DNA of 64,000 nt from an uncultured Flavobacteriales bacterium (GTDB lineage: Bacteria > Bacteroidota > Bacteroidia > Flavobacteriales_E > Vicingaceae). Where the stretch lies: positions 88,728 through 152,727 of the forward strand of contig CAJQOH010000023.1 in the NCBI GenBank assembly GCA_905479915.1, read 5' to 3'. The notes beneath the pieces were generated by a model. It ran no database searches. It saw nothing but the letters and a program-made list of their open reading frames with translations, and was not told where the DNA came from. How positions within the stretch are numbered: position 1 is the first letter of the stretch; the number at the start of each line of letters is the position of its first letter. Made by a program: the position numbers and the translations under genes. Shown here piece after piece: positions 55,957-64,000 of this stretch.

Positions 55957-58641
55957 TTACCAACTAAAGTTAAGCATTGCACTAGGAGTAAAGCCTAATC
56001 CGTATTTATGTTCTCTTATTGCATATCCTTGAGGATAGTCTGGTCCAGCCGATTTCAAGCTTTGAGAAAATATACTTCTATTATCATAAAGATTCTGTAT
56101 CCCAACTCCAAAAGTTAAGTTCCATTTTTTAGTTTTTGGAATTACGCTGTAAGCTACAGAAAGGTCTAATTGATGATTGTCAGGAAAAAAATCGGTGTAA
56201 CCTTCAGGGCTATCTTCAGTAAATACAGGGTCTGGCTGTGTTGTGTTGCCTGTTGGAGTAGTATTAGTTCCAGCATTAACAGGAGCCCCATTAAAATATC
56301 TGATTCTAATTCCATCTGCAACAGCTAATCCTGTTTTATAGTTCCAGCCAGCTGAAAATTTTAATTTTTTCCATTTATAAGTAAGTACTGCTGAAAATAT
56401 ATGAGATTGATTCCATAAATAATTAAAGCTTAGGGTGTCAAACTTTGCGTTACTTTGAGAGTAGCTATAATTTAGCCATCCTTCTAAATTTTTGTATGAT
56501 TTTTTTAATAAGAGATCAATACCATAATTTTTATAATTTCCATATATGAATTCTTCATCGGAAGCAAATTCAATAAAGTTATTTGTAGTAACATTATTTA
56601 TTATTTTATAATAGGTTTCTACATCAAACACTAAATTGTTTTTACTGTAAATTGCTCCAAACATTACTTGTTCACCAGAAACCACTTTAATGTTGGTGTT
56701 ATTGGATAGCTGCCAAAATGGAGCTTCTACTCCTCCTATTGGGCTAACTCTTTTTCCTGCAACATGGTTAATGAACTGATGGTAAACACCTAAGTTGGTT
56801 TTTACTGTTATAGAATTGCTTGGATGTAAATTTATTAACAATCGAGGTTCAGGGTATGTTTTTTTTGTTGGAGTATAGTAACTCGCTCTTATTCCTGCAT
56901 TTAAGGTGATTAGTTTGTCAAAATTTAAGATGCTGTAGTTGGCAAAAAGAGTATGTATATAGCTGCTTGTTGGTTCATCTATTAATGATATAATCTCTGG
57001 GGAAGCGGGTGTTGGTGGAGGTCCTGGAGATCCAGGTGGAGGTGGTGGAGATCCAGCTATGGCTGCGGTGTAACTAAGGTATTTGAAGCTTAAATCATGA
57101 TGGTCCATTTGATAGCCAAAATCAATTGAACGCTTGTTTTTGATTTTAAGGTGAAAGTTTGTTTTTATTTTGGTGTCACTAGTTTGGTTTAAGTAGGTTG
57201 ATATAGAGTTAATGTCACTGTCAGTATCTCTTATAGTTCTAGATAGTTTTTGCCTATAGTAAGAGTTGGTAAAGTTTGTTGTTGAACTTAAATTGTTTGA
57301 CCACTTATTGATAAAAGATAAATTTGCTCCCCAATTATTTAGTAATACAGAGTCTCTATTGTCATTGCTTTCAGGGTGAAAAAAAATATTGTAATTTAAA
57401 TTATTGTTAATGCTTAAAAGACTTAGATTAACTTGATGGTTTTTATGAATTTGATATACAGCTTTTGCATTTAAGTCATTAAATGAATATTCATAACTCA
57501 GTAATTCAAAATCTTCAACCCCATTTAATACGGCACCTACAGATGATTTTTGATAAATAAATTCATTGATAGATTCAATTTTTGGGGAATTCCAATTTGT
57601 AGGGTAGGATGATCTTCCTCCGATTATTAGTCCTAATTTATTTTTAATAATAGGCATTGAAAAATTACCGGAGAAGTATGAAGTAGCTGCTCCAATATTG
57701 TATTTGGCAGAATCTAAAATGTTAGACTTAGAAGTTATTTCTATAAGTCCCCCCACTCTTCCACCTCTTTCTGATCCATGACTTCCATTACGTTGGATTT
57801 TAACATTCCCTATCATTTGGGTGTTAAAAGGAGAAAATGTACCTAAATAATGACCTGTATGATAGATGGGGATGTTATCGAATGTAATTAGTGTTTTATC
57901 AGGGTCTGTTCCTCTCATGGTAAGATTTCCGGCTTTACCATTTGGGCTATTAACTCCTGGTAAATATTGTAATGAATTGTAGATGTCTGTTTCTGTTTCT
58001 GTTTCTCCAGGTAAAAGACCAGCATTCTCTGGAGTTATTTCAATGCTTTGATCTTCTTTGTTGTAGATAATTCCAGAAGTTGTATAAGCGATAACACTAT
58101 ATTCATCCATTAATTTACTGGAAATTTTTAGTTGAAAGTCTCCAAATTCACCATCATTAATTTCAGATAGTGCTATTTTTTGTGTTTTAAATCCAATAAA
58201 ACTAATTTCTAAAGAGTCAGTGGAATTTAGTTTTCCAAACAGTTTAAAGGAGCCGTCAAGTTTTGTTGTGGTGTATGATTTTTGATTCGGAATTTTGATA
58301 TAAGCTCCAAAAAGCGGATCATCTTTTTCAGCTAAAACTTTTCCTTGAATTAATAGATTGTTGTTTTCTTTCTTTGGAGAGATAACAATATTGTCATTAT
58401 TAATTATTTCGAATTTAAAGGCTGAAGTAGTATTTAATTGATTAATGACCTCTTTAAGATTCTTCTCATTAGAAGGATTTATTTTAATATCATTTAACAA
58501 TTCAGGGTTATAGGAAAATACGATGTTGTATTGCTTTTATATAGTTTGAATGTATTCAGATAAGAGAATTCTGTTGTCGTTTTGACCAAAAGAGTTGGCA
58601 AAGTTGAAAACTAGAAGTAGGGTAAATAAAACCTTTCTCAT
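55957..58641 (-). pseudogene. TonB-dependent receptor with STN domain, interrupted by one in-frame TAA
   Basis: The full frame begins at ATG 58641 with a signal peptide (MRKVLFTLLLVFNFANSFGQ) and an STN signalling domain, but codon 35 is TAA (58539-58537). The frame resumes at once (KQYNIVFSYNPELLNDIK) and stays open for 859 codons: STN remainder, carboxypeptidase-regulatory-like domain (IQGKVLAEKDDPLFGAYI), plug (LPGVNSPNGKAGNLTMRG) and barrel ending FTPSAMLNFSW. A GAA-to-TAA change would explain it. An alternative TTG start at 58500 would lack a signal peptide. Last gene of the sigma/FecR operon. Confidence 0.85.
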
Positions 58642-58654
58642 TTTAAAACAAAAA

Positions 58655-59548
58655 TTATTTTAGAATGATAAAGTTATTAGTTTTTTCGTATTTAATGTTA
58701 AGAGGTTCGAATACCATTTTTAATGCTAATTCGGAATCATTATTTATAAACTGTCCGGTAAACTTTTTTTCTAGGTTGATAGTTCCGTAATCAAATTCAA
58801 AGTTATATTTTAAACTAAGTGCCTTTAGAACTTCAATGATTTTAGAGTCTTTAAATTTGGTGTAGTCTTTATCCCAAGAAACTCCTTTATCATTAATTGA
58901 ATACACAGAGCTATGGTTGTCAATTCCTTGTCCGGCTTTAATAATGTTTTCTTGACTTCCGAAAGTTACTTTTACACTACCTTCAAAACATTTAATGGCT
59001 TTATAGTCTTTAAAAACTAATATGTCAAATTCGGTACCTAATACATTTACTTCACCGTCTTCAAAAAGTACAGTAAAAGGCCCTTTCTTTTCAATGTCAA
59101 AAAAGACTTGCCCCTCAACTTCTACTTCTCTATTTTGAGTCCAATCAGATTCATGGTAACTTAAAAAAGAGTTTCCATTTAGAATTGCTTTAGTACCATC
59201 GGGCAATTCAATTGTTTTGGTTTGCCCAGCAAGGGTGTTGTGCTCTATGGCTGAAAAATTAGCTGTATATGTTTTAAATCCAATCGTGAATAGAATTAGT
59301 AGGCTCGCTGCTATTGCTAGGCTTTTGTATAGAGGAATTACTTTCTTTTCTGTTTTCTTAGAAAGTATTTTGTGTTTAAGACTATCATATTCTAATGCTA
59401 CTGGGGGCAATACCCATGTATCAACTTCGTTAATGATTTTAGTTAAAGTTTTAAAATCACTTGAAGCTTCAAACGCTGCCTTTTCCTTTTCGGAAAGCTT
59501 ACCATCGAGCCATTTAGCAAATATTATTTCTTTTTCTGTATTGTCCAT
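58655..59548 (-). CDS. FecR-family anti-sigma factor
   Basis: 297-residue single-span membrane protein that holds the neighbouring sigma factor and senses the receptor's STN domain. N-terminal cytoplasmic part 1-72 (WLDGKLSEKEKAAFE), span about 75-92, FecR domain about 105-200 (IELPDGTKAILNGNSFLSY, EVEGQVFFDIEKKGPF, VLGTEFDI), and C-terminal DUF4974 domain. It starts 35 bases after the sigma factor gene and ends 13 bases before the receptor ATG. Confidence 0.94.
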   Translation of the reverse strand: MDNTEKEIIFAKWLDGKLSEKEKAAFEASSDFKTLTKIINEVDTWVLPPVALEYDSLKHKILSKKTEKKVIPLYKSLAIAASLLILFTIGFKTYTANFSAIEHNTLAGQTKTIELPDGTKAILNGNSFLSYHESDWTQNREVEVEGQVFFDIEKKGPFTVLFEDGEVNVLGTEFDILVFKDYKAIKCFEGSVKVTFGSQENIIKAGQGIDNHSSVYSINDKGVSWDKDYTKFKDSKIIEVLKALSLKYNFEFDYGTINLEKKFTGQFINNDSELALKMVFEPLNIKYEKTNNFIILK

Positions 59549-59583
59549 TTAGTTAATAAACACTTGAGTAGAACTTTCCCCTA

Positions 59584-60105
59584 CTAAATTTTATAAGTAT
59601 TTAGTTCTTCTACGTTGTTTTTTAATGTCTTTAAGCAAATTCCCATTCTTTTTTCTACAGTTTTCACACTGATTTCTAAAGTTTTAGCAATTTCATTGTA
59701 AGACATTTTATCTATTCTATTCATTAAGAAAACTTCGCGTTGCTTTTCAGGCAAAGATGAAATAGAAATCTCTAATTTAGTTTTAAATTCATTTTCTTCC
59801 ATTAAGTATTCTGGGGTTTCGTTTGAGTTTTTGCTAGGGTTCGTTTTGACAAAAGAAAGTTTCACTTTTTCATGTCTCACTGAATTAAGAAATAACCTAT
59901 TGGCAACAGTGAATAAAAAACTTTTTGCTTTAGAGTAAACTACTTGTCCGCAGTTTTCCCACATCTTGATGAAAGAATCTTGTGCTAAATCTTCAGCATT
60001 TTCTAAATCGCCAGTTTTGTAAAACATAAAATTTCTAACATCAGAGATGTGCTCCTCGTATAGCGTTTTTAAGTTTTCTTCTTTACATACTGATTTTTCA
60101 GTCAT
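59584..60105 (-). CDS. ECF RNA polymerase sigma factor (FecI-like)
   Basis: 173-residue sigma-70 family ECF factor. Region 2 (FMFYKTGDLENAEDLAQDSFIKMWE) and region 4 with a helix-turn-helix (LPEKQREVFLMNRIDKMSYNEIAKTLEISVKTVEKRM) are complete. It heads a sigma/FecR/TBDR operon and would drive its own operon in response to the receptor's ligand, with the signal passing through FecR. Because the receptor's STN domain is broken, the circuit may be off. Confidence 0.94.
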   Translation of the reverse strand: MTEKSVCKEENLKTLYEEHISDVRNFMFYKTGDLENAEDLAQDSFIKMWENCGQVVYSKAKSFLFTVANRLFLNSVRHEKVKLSFVKTNPSKNSNETPEYLMEENEFKTKLEISISSLPEKQREVFLMNRIDKMSYNEIAKTLEISVKTVEKRMGICLKTLKNNVEELNTYKI

Positions 60106-60461
60106 CTGGATAAATTATGATAGAACAAGAATACAGAAAAATGATGGGAAATAATAATTGTCTAACATCATGTTTTGTGATTGAAATTGTTTGAGTAGGC
60201 TTGAAGATGAAGATAGGACGATGTTAAAAAAAAGAAAACCCACTGTAATAGTAGGTTTTCTTCGATTCTTGTGCAGCCCCAAGCGAACAAGTATCGAACC
60301 CCTTTTCTAGCAATGACAAGGGTTTCGAAGAAGATATTGATAAAATTTTAGAGTTAAAAAGATATCTTGAAGCTGCATAAATAAAATTCTTGGATATAAA
60401 TTCAATGTCTTTTTGAGTAAACTCCTTCCCTAATTTAATTCAATATGTATATTTACATCTT
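60106..60461. other. 356-base region with a terminator and a gene relic
   Basis: Between the sigma gene and the TPR gene. It contains a leftward-facing terminator hairpin at 60225-60260 and, on the plus strand, an open stretch of about 43 codons ending at a TAA near 60380 (..SNDKGFEEDIDKILELKR..) with no start, as if the tail of a lost gene. On the minus strand a GGTTCGATA resembles a tRNA T-loop, but the flanking stems do not pair. No live gene seen. Confidence 0.4.
60225..60260 (-). terminator. Leftward-facing terminator hairpin without an obvious upstream gene
   Basis: GAAAACC/GGTTTTC (60234-60240 with 60254-60260), extended by ACT/AGT across a mismatch; read leftward it is followed by T-rich sequence from nine A at 60225-60233. 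No leftward gene lies in 60261-60461, so any RNA it ends would be non-coding or a remnant. Confidence 0.6.
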
Positions 60462-61454
60462 ATGAAAAAATGGGTATTAATATCTTTTGTACTATTTATC
60501 TCTATGGCATTTGTTGTGCCAAAAGATTACGAGTATTATTACCAAAAAGCAGAAGAAGCATACAATAAAGGAAATAACGCTGCTGCTATTTATTATGCCG
60601 ATAGTGCTGTTGTTTTAAATCCTGAAATTGATTCTACCTACACTATTCTAGCAGCTTCATATTACAATTTAGGAAAGTTGAAAGAAGCTATTGAATACAG
60701 TAATAAACTGATTGAAGTCAATCCTAAAAACCCCTTTGGCTATTTTTATCGAGGTCTCTCCATTTCTTTTACAGATGTATATTCTGATAGCTTAGTAAAA
60801 CAAATAAAAAAGCATAAGAAAGATAGTGCTTGGTTGAGTAATAACATAAGAAACAGGTATTACTTACCTGATACGGAAAATTATAGTTATTCAGGGCTTT
60901 ACGATTATGGCAAAGCGATTGAAGACCTTACCAAGTGTATTGAATTAGATTCAATGTTTGTTACAGCGGTTTCTTATCGGGCAATATACTATCATTATTT
61001 ACGGCAAATTGAAGCAGCTGAAAGGGATTATGACTATTGTATAGAAAAAGAACCCAACGTTGCTACACATTATTTGAATAGAGGTAGTTTTAGAGAGCAA
61101 TACAGTTCTCCTGGTCATGCGAGAGATGATTATACGAAGGGTATTGACCTCGATTCTAACATGGCTGATTTGTATGAGAAAAGAGGGTTACTGTATTATA
61201 ATTTTTTTCACGATAAAGAATATGCCTGTAAAGACTTAACAAAAGCAACACTTTTAGGAAAGTACATTGAAAATTTAGAAGATTATTGCACATTTACAGA
61301 TTTGGAACTATCAACAAGAATGTATGGAGGATATCCTCATAGGCATGATTTTCGATATTGTTATTGCCCTCCTAAACCTGTTTTTAATCCTGAAACAGAT
61401 ACCATTAGACAAATAGAAATTTCTCCAGGAAATGTAATGGAAGTGGGATATTAA
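60462..61454 (+). CDS. TPR-repeat exported protein, probably frameshifted near its 3' end
   Basis: 330 residues as read: a signal or anchor segment (about 4-20), then TPR repeats (YYQKAEEAYNKGNNAAAIYYA, AASYYNLGKLKEAIEYSNKLI, DYGKAIEDLTKCIELD, RDDYTKGIDLDSNMADLYEKRG) and a Cys/Pro/Tyr-rich C-terminal part. The frame stops at TAA 61452, but one base out of frame the reading continues as DIKDSEKITWEFDDGRVIEI through an acidic/basic helix to a stop at 61579-61581. Dropping one G of GGG at 61445-61447 restores a product of about 375 residues. Function beyond protein-protein scaffolding unknown. Confidence 0.75.
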   Translation: MKKWVLISFVLFISMAFVVPKDYEYYYQKAEEAYNKGNNAAAIYYADSAVVLNPEIDSTYTILAASYYNLGKLKEAIEYSNKLIEVNPKNPFGYFYRGLSISFTDVYSDSLVKQIKKHKKDSAWLSNNIRNRYYLPDTENYSYSGLYDYGKAIEDLTKCIELDSMFVTAVSYRAIYYHYLRQIEAAERDYDYCIEKEPNVATHYLNRGSFREQYSSPGHARDDYTKGIDLDSNMADLYEKRGLLYYNFFHDKEYACKDLTKATLLGKYIENLEDYCTFTDLELSTRMYGGYPHRHDFRYCYCPPKPVFNPETDTIRQIEISPGNVMEVGY

Positions 61455-61592
61455 AGACAGTGAAAAAATCACTTGGGAGTTTGATGATGGGCGTGTCATA
61501 GAAATATCTAAAGAAACAAAAAAAAGATGGTTGAAAGAGGAAGAAGAAAAACGACAGAAGGAATTGTTAAGAACCCCTTAATTTTATTCAAG

Positions 61593-62652
61593 AGATGTGT
61601 TGCGAAATAATAGTAGTTCAGTTAAATTTTTCCTTTCTTGAAAAAACCTATGTAGTTTTTAAGTAAAAATTCCAAATTCCAGCAGCATTCAACATTAATT
61701 GATCGGCTATTAGATCAGATTTATTACGCAATACATCAGTAGTAGACCTTAACCTTTTCATACCACCAATGGCTTGTTCATTACAAACTCTAAGCCCACT
61801 GATTAAATAATTGTCTTGTTTCTGTTTTTTAGTTAGTAGTTTGTTTTTAGATTTTTTTGAAGGGATCATCACTGTAGCTTGTGTTTCTTTGTCTAATCCC
61901 TGAAATCCAGAGTCAACCCAAGAAGTGACTTCCTTTGGAATGTTTTGGGGTAATTCACTTTTTCTAAGCATACGCATATCATGCTGTGATCCTGATTTTG
62001 TTTTGGTTAATATCAAGATCTCCTTCTTTTGAGTGGTTACCACAATATTTTTCTTGGAATGTCTTTTCTTCTTTCCCGAATAATGTTTTCTCTGTCGTTT
62101 TGATTTTGTTGGGCGTTGAACAGCTCGTTCTGTCCCATCAATAAAAATATCTTCTACTGATGGGAAATAAGTGAGAAACTCTTCAATGCTTCTAATCTTG
62201 CGTTTGGGTAAAACCAACTCTCTGTCTAATGTCTTTTCAAGAATAGGTAATAACTCTTGTACCCATCGACAAGTTTGACTCCTGTCTACTCCAAATAAAA
62301 ACCCTGCCAAATCATAGGTCGGGTAAGTTTTCATGTAAAAAAGAATGTAAAACAATTTCTCTTTGGATGTTATTAGGCTATGAATTCGTCCTCCGCCCAT
62401 TAATCGCTTCTTTGCTTTAGATTCTCTTTTTGTCTCTTTTTGATGAACTAAATCAAAAGTAATTAATAATTGGTTGAAAGCAGATAAATCTAATCCTGTT
62501 AATGAACGCATAACTCGAGTTGTGCTAAAAGCTTTTTCTATTTGTAACATCTCATATAGGTTGAGTAGACAAAATTCTTGATATTTTCAAAACCAAATTA
62601 ATTAACCGAAATCTTTTTATAACCAACCTTTTGTTTATTTCGCAACAACTCT
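61593..62652 (-). mobile_element. IS5-like insertion sequence, 1060 bp
   Basis: Terminal inverted repeats AGATGTGTTGCGAAATAA (61593-61610) and, read inward from the other end, AGAGTTGTTGCGAAATAA (62652-62635) agree at 16 of 18 bases. The flanking AAG at 61590-61592 and 62653-62655 is a candidate 3-bp target duplication. The element holds one intact transposase gene. Removing it with one AAG copy joins the two flanks so that the neighbouring OmpA-domain gene ends NYLE, stop. Confidence 0.82.
61648..62550 (-). CDS. IS5-family DDE transposase
   Basis: 300-residue transposase. N-terminal helix-turn-helix part with YDLAGFLFGVDRSQTCRWVQ (HTH_Tnp_4 type), then a DDE_Tnp_4 catalytic domain with Asp138 (IFIDGTERAVQRP), Asp213 (WVDSGFQG) and Glu258 (NEQAIGGMKRLR). 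All three acidic residues are present and the frame is intact, so the element may be active. Confidence 0.92.
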   Translation of the reverse strand: MLQIEKAFSTTRVMRSLTGLDLSAFNQLLITFDLVHQKETKRESKAKKRLMGGGRIHSLITSKEKLFYILFYMKTYPTYDLAGFLFGVDRSQTCRWVQELLPILEKTLDRELVLPKRKIRSIEEFLTYFPSVEDIFIDGTERAVQRPTKSKRQRKHYSGKKKRHSKKNIVVTTQKKEILILTKTKSGSQHDMRMLRKSELPQNIPKEVTSWVDSGFQGLDKETQATVMIPSKKSKNKLLTKKQKQDNYLISGLRVCNEQAIGGMKRLRSTTDVLRNKSDLIADQLMLNAAGIWNFYLKTT

Positions 62653-63891
62653 AAGGTAATTACACATATAATCTTTTGGTGTCATCGGTCTAGTGTAATC
62701 CTTTAGAATACGTTTAAAGTACTTCTTTTTCACAATATATGAATTGCTCCATTTTCTAAATTTCAAATCGTTCAAAGCTCCTTTTGCTAAATATGGATTT
62801 CCCATTTTATCGTTTACGACAACTGTTAAAGTAGGGTTTTTATTATTGATTACTTTGTCCAGAACAAATTTTTTTTTTCCTAATTGTTCTGCAACTGCTA
62901 AATACTTTTCGTTAGGATAAGTTTGGCAAATCAAAGCATCTTTAAACTTTCTTATTTTAACTTTTGAACCATCTTTGTTACACGTTATACCTAGTGGTTT
63001 ATCTAAATTGAAAGAATGTAATGTGTCTATTTTAAATAGATAAAACTGTGTTCCGTTTTCTTGATATGATAATTCAGACTTTATATTCTTCCAAATAACT
63101 TCTCCTTTTTTATTTTTTACTCCACCATAAAGTGTCATTGATTTATCTAGCTTGCCATTTTTAGTAGGGATTTTAATTTTAACAAATTTTCCTTTGTTAG
63201 GTTGTATTTCAACACCTGCATAAGTTGGTTTGATGTAAAGCATTCCTGCTGATGTTAAACAATCTCCATTTGCAGCTCGTGTTGTGGTGTTATTACTTAA
63301 CATATCACATAATGAGAAAATTTCTGTTACGTCAAAATTAATGTCCTTAATTTTTCGAGGGTAAAATGTTTCAGCACTAATTTCTATTTGAGTGCCATTT
63401 TCAAAATAGATGGTTGTATCATTTTCAAATTTAGTGTTTACATAATTTACACTGTCTTCATTATTTAACTGAGAGGGTACTGCAATAGCACTTTCATCAT
63501 TAAAGGTTATAATTATTTCAACACACCTGTTTTTTACTCTTTCTTGTTCAATTGAATTGGAGAACAATGGATTGGCTTCTCCTAAAAAGGTGGTAGTAAT
63601 TTTTAATTTGTCAATTCCTTTAGTGTGCATAATTGATTCAACAGACTTAGCACGTTTCTCTGAAAGATATAAGTTTAATTTTTCACCACCAATACTATCA
63701 GCTCGACCAATTAATGTAATCTCATATTCTTTATTAATCAATGTACTAACTACAGTATCCAACTCCAATTTGTTTAGTTTTGAAATGAAAGACTGGTTAG
63801 GTTCAAAAAAGATAATCTTTTTCAGTTGATTTTGTCCAAATGAAAAAGAAGATAACCAAAGTGTTAATGTTATATATAATATACTTCTCAT
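62635..63891 (-). CDS. OmpA-domain exported protein with a large C-terminal unknown region
   Basis: 418 residues: signal peptide (about 1-20, SFSFGQ), OmpA-like peptidoglycan-binding domain at about 24-130 (IIFFEPNQSFISKLNKLELD, LIGRADSIGGEKLNLYLSEKRAKSV, RCVEIIITF), then about 285 residues with a Cys-containing beta-rich region I do not recognise. Placing the OmpA domain first is less common than at the C-terminus. The last five residues (RVVAK) and the stop are encoded by the IS terminal repeat; the original end is inferred as NYLE. Confidence 0.8.
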   Translation of the reverse strand: MRSILYITLTLWLSSFSFGQNQLKKIIFFEPNQSFISKLNKLELDTVVSTLINKEYEITLIGRADSIGGEKLNLYLSEKRAKSVESIMHTKGIDKLKITTTFLGEANPLFSNSIEQERVKNRCVEIIITFNDESAIAVPSQLNNEDSVNYVNTKFENDTTIYFENGTQIEISAETFYPRKIKDINFDVTEIFSLCDMLSNNTTTRAANGDCLTSAGMLYIKPTYAGVEIQPNKGKFVKIKIPTKNGKLDKSMTLYGGVKNKKGEVIWKNIKSELSYQENGTQFYLFKIDTLHSFNLDKPLGITCNKDGSKVKIRKFKDALICQTYPNEKYLAVAEQLGKKKFVLDKVINNKNPTLTVVVNDKMGNPYLAKGALNDLKFRKWSNSYIVKKKYFKRILKDYTRPMTPKDYMCNYLRVVAK

Positions 63892-64000
63892 AGATTTTAT
63901 CTATTGTACCATTTCCTTTTTCTATTAAGTAATAAATCCTTTATTAATTGAACTTAGTAATACCTCATAATAATATTAAGGTCAGAATACTAATACTATG
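63892..64000. other. Right-end sequence, no feature seen
   Basis: The 109 bases upstream of the OmpA-domain gene are AT-rich with no ORF, hairpin or clear promoter match. An ATG at the last three bases could begin a rightward gene, which cannot be judged here. Confidence 0.3.

Noticed and set aside
60270..60310. tRNA gene on the minus strand near GGTTCGATA
   Set aside because: The T-stem does not pair, and no anticodon arm or acceptor stem can be found.
1..64000. CRISPR arrays, prophage or conjugative element
   Set aside because: No regularly spaced 24-40 base repeats, cas, capsid, relaxase or integrase genes were found; the only mobile element seen is the IS at 61593.

Overview
The window reads as a chromosomal segment of an AT-rich Bacteroidota bacterium, most likely of the order Flavobacteriales. 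The signs are an alternative complex III plus aa3 oxidase operon, SprA of the type IX secretion system (T9SS), three proteins with T9SS type A C-terminal sorting domains, Omp28-type proteins, a sigma/FecR/TonB-dependent receptor (TBDR) triad, DUF4296 and DUF6029 proteins, and TAnnTTTG promoter boxes. Nearly all of it is dense chromosomal coding sequence; no phage, plasmid or CRISPR signal was seen.

Region 1 (1-15.3 kb) is a respiratory supercomplex operon. After a divergent promoter region with a 17-bp Fur-like palindrome come actA-actF (alternative complex III, a menaquinol oxidoreductase), then cytochrome oxidase subunits II and I, two subunit III genes and subunit IV, closed by a terminator. 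A Sco copper chaperone, a small Cys-motif membrane protein and a beta-barrel protein follow. A 114-nt spacer ahead of subunit IV can fold into two hairpins.

Region 2 (15.3-26.4 kb) holds ruvB, a COQ7-like di-iron protein, queG, ubiX, and then a leftward cluster of exported thioredoxin-fold proteins (two Omp28-related proteins and a TlpA) around a DUF6029 protein. A T9SS cargo protein with four exact 15-residue Ca-binding-like repeats and a zinc-less sirtuin follow.

Region 3 (26.5-49.3 kb) runs rightward: maeB, ruvA, sprA, gcvH, a VanZ-like gene, a TonB with an extra N-terminal domain, a 2054-residue alpha-2-macroglobulin-like lipoprotein, small lipoproteins and a large T9SS cargo protein.

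Region 4 (49.3-55.9 kb) is housekeeping: lnt, proline dehydrogenase, aroB-aroA, gap and rpsT. aroA carries a palindromic repeat of the widespread GTCATTGCGAGG..CGAAGCAATCT type, read in frame as protein.

Region 5 (55.9-64 kb) is the unstable part. A sigma factor/FecR/TBDR operon has one in-frame TAA inside the receptor's N-terminal signalling (STN) domain. A TPR gene has a +1 frameshift near its 3' end. An IS5-like element (1060 bp, 18-bp terminal inverted repeats, 3-bp target duplication) sits at the 3' end of an OmpA-domain gene and supplies its stop codon. The window gives no single clearly new multi-gene system. The best leads are the in-frame repeat in aroA, the broken receptor, the N-terminally extended TonB, the exported redox cluster and the hairpin spacer in the oxidase operon.
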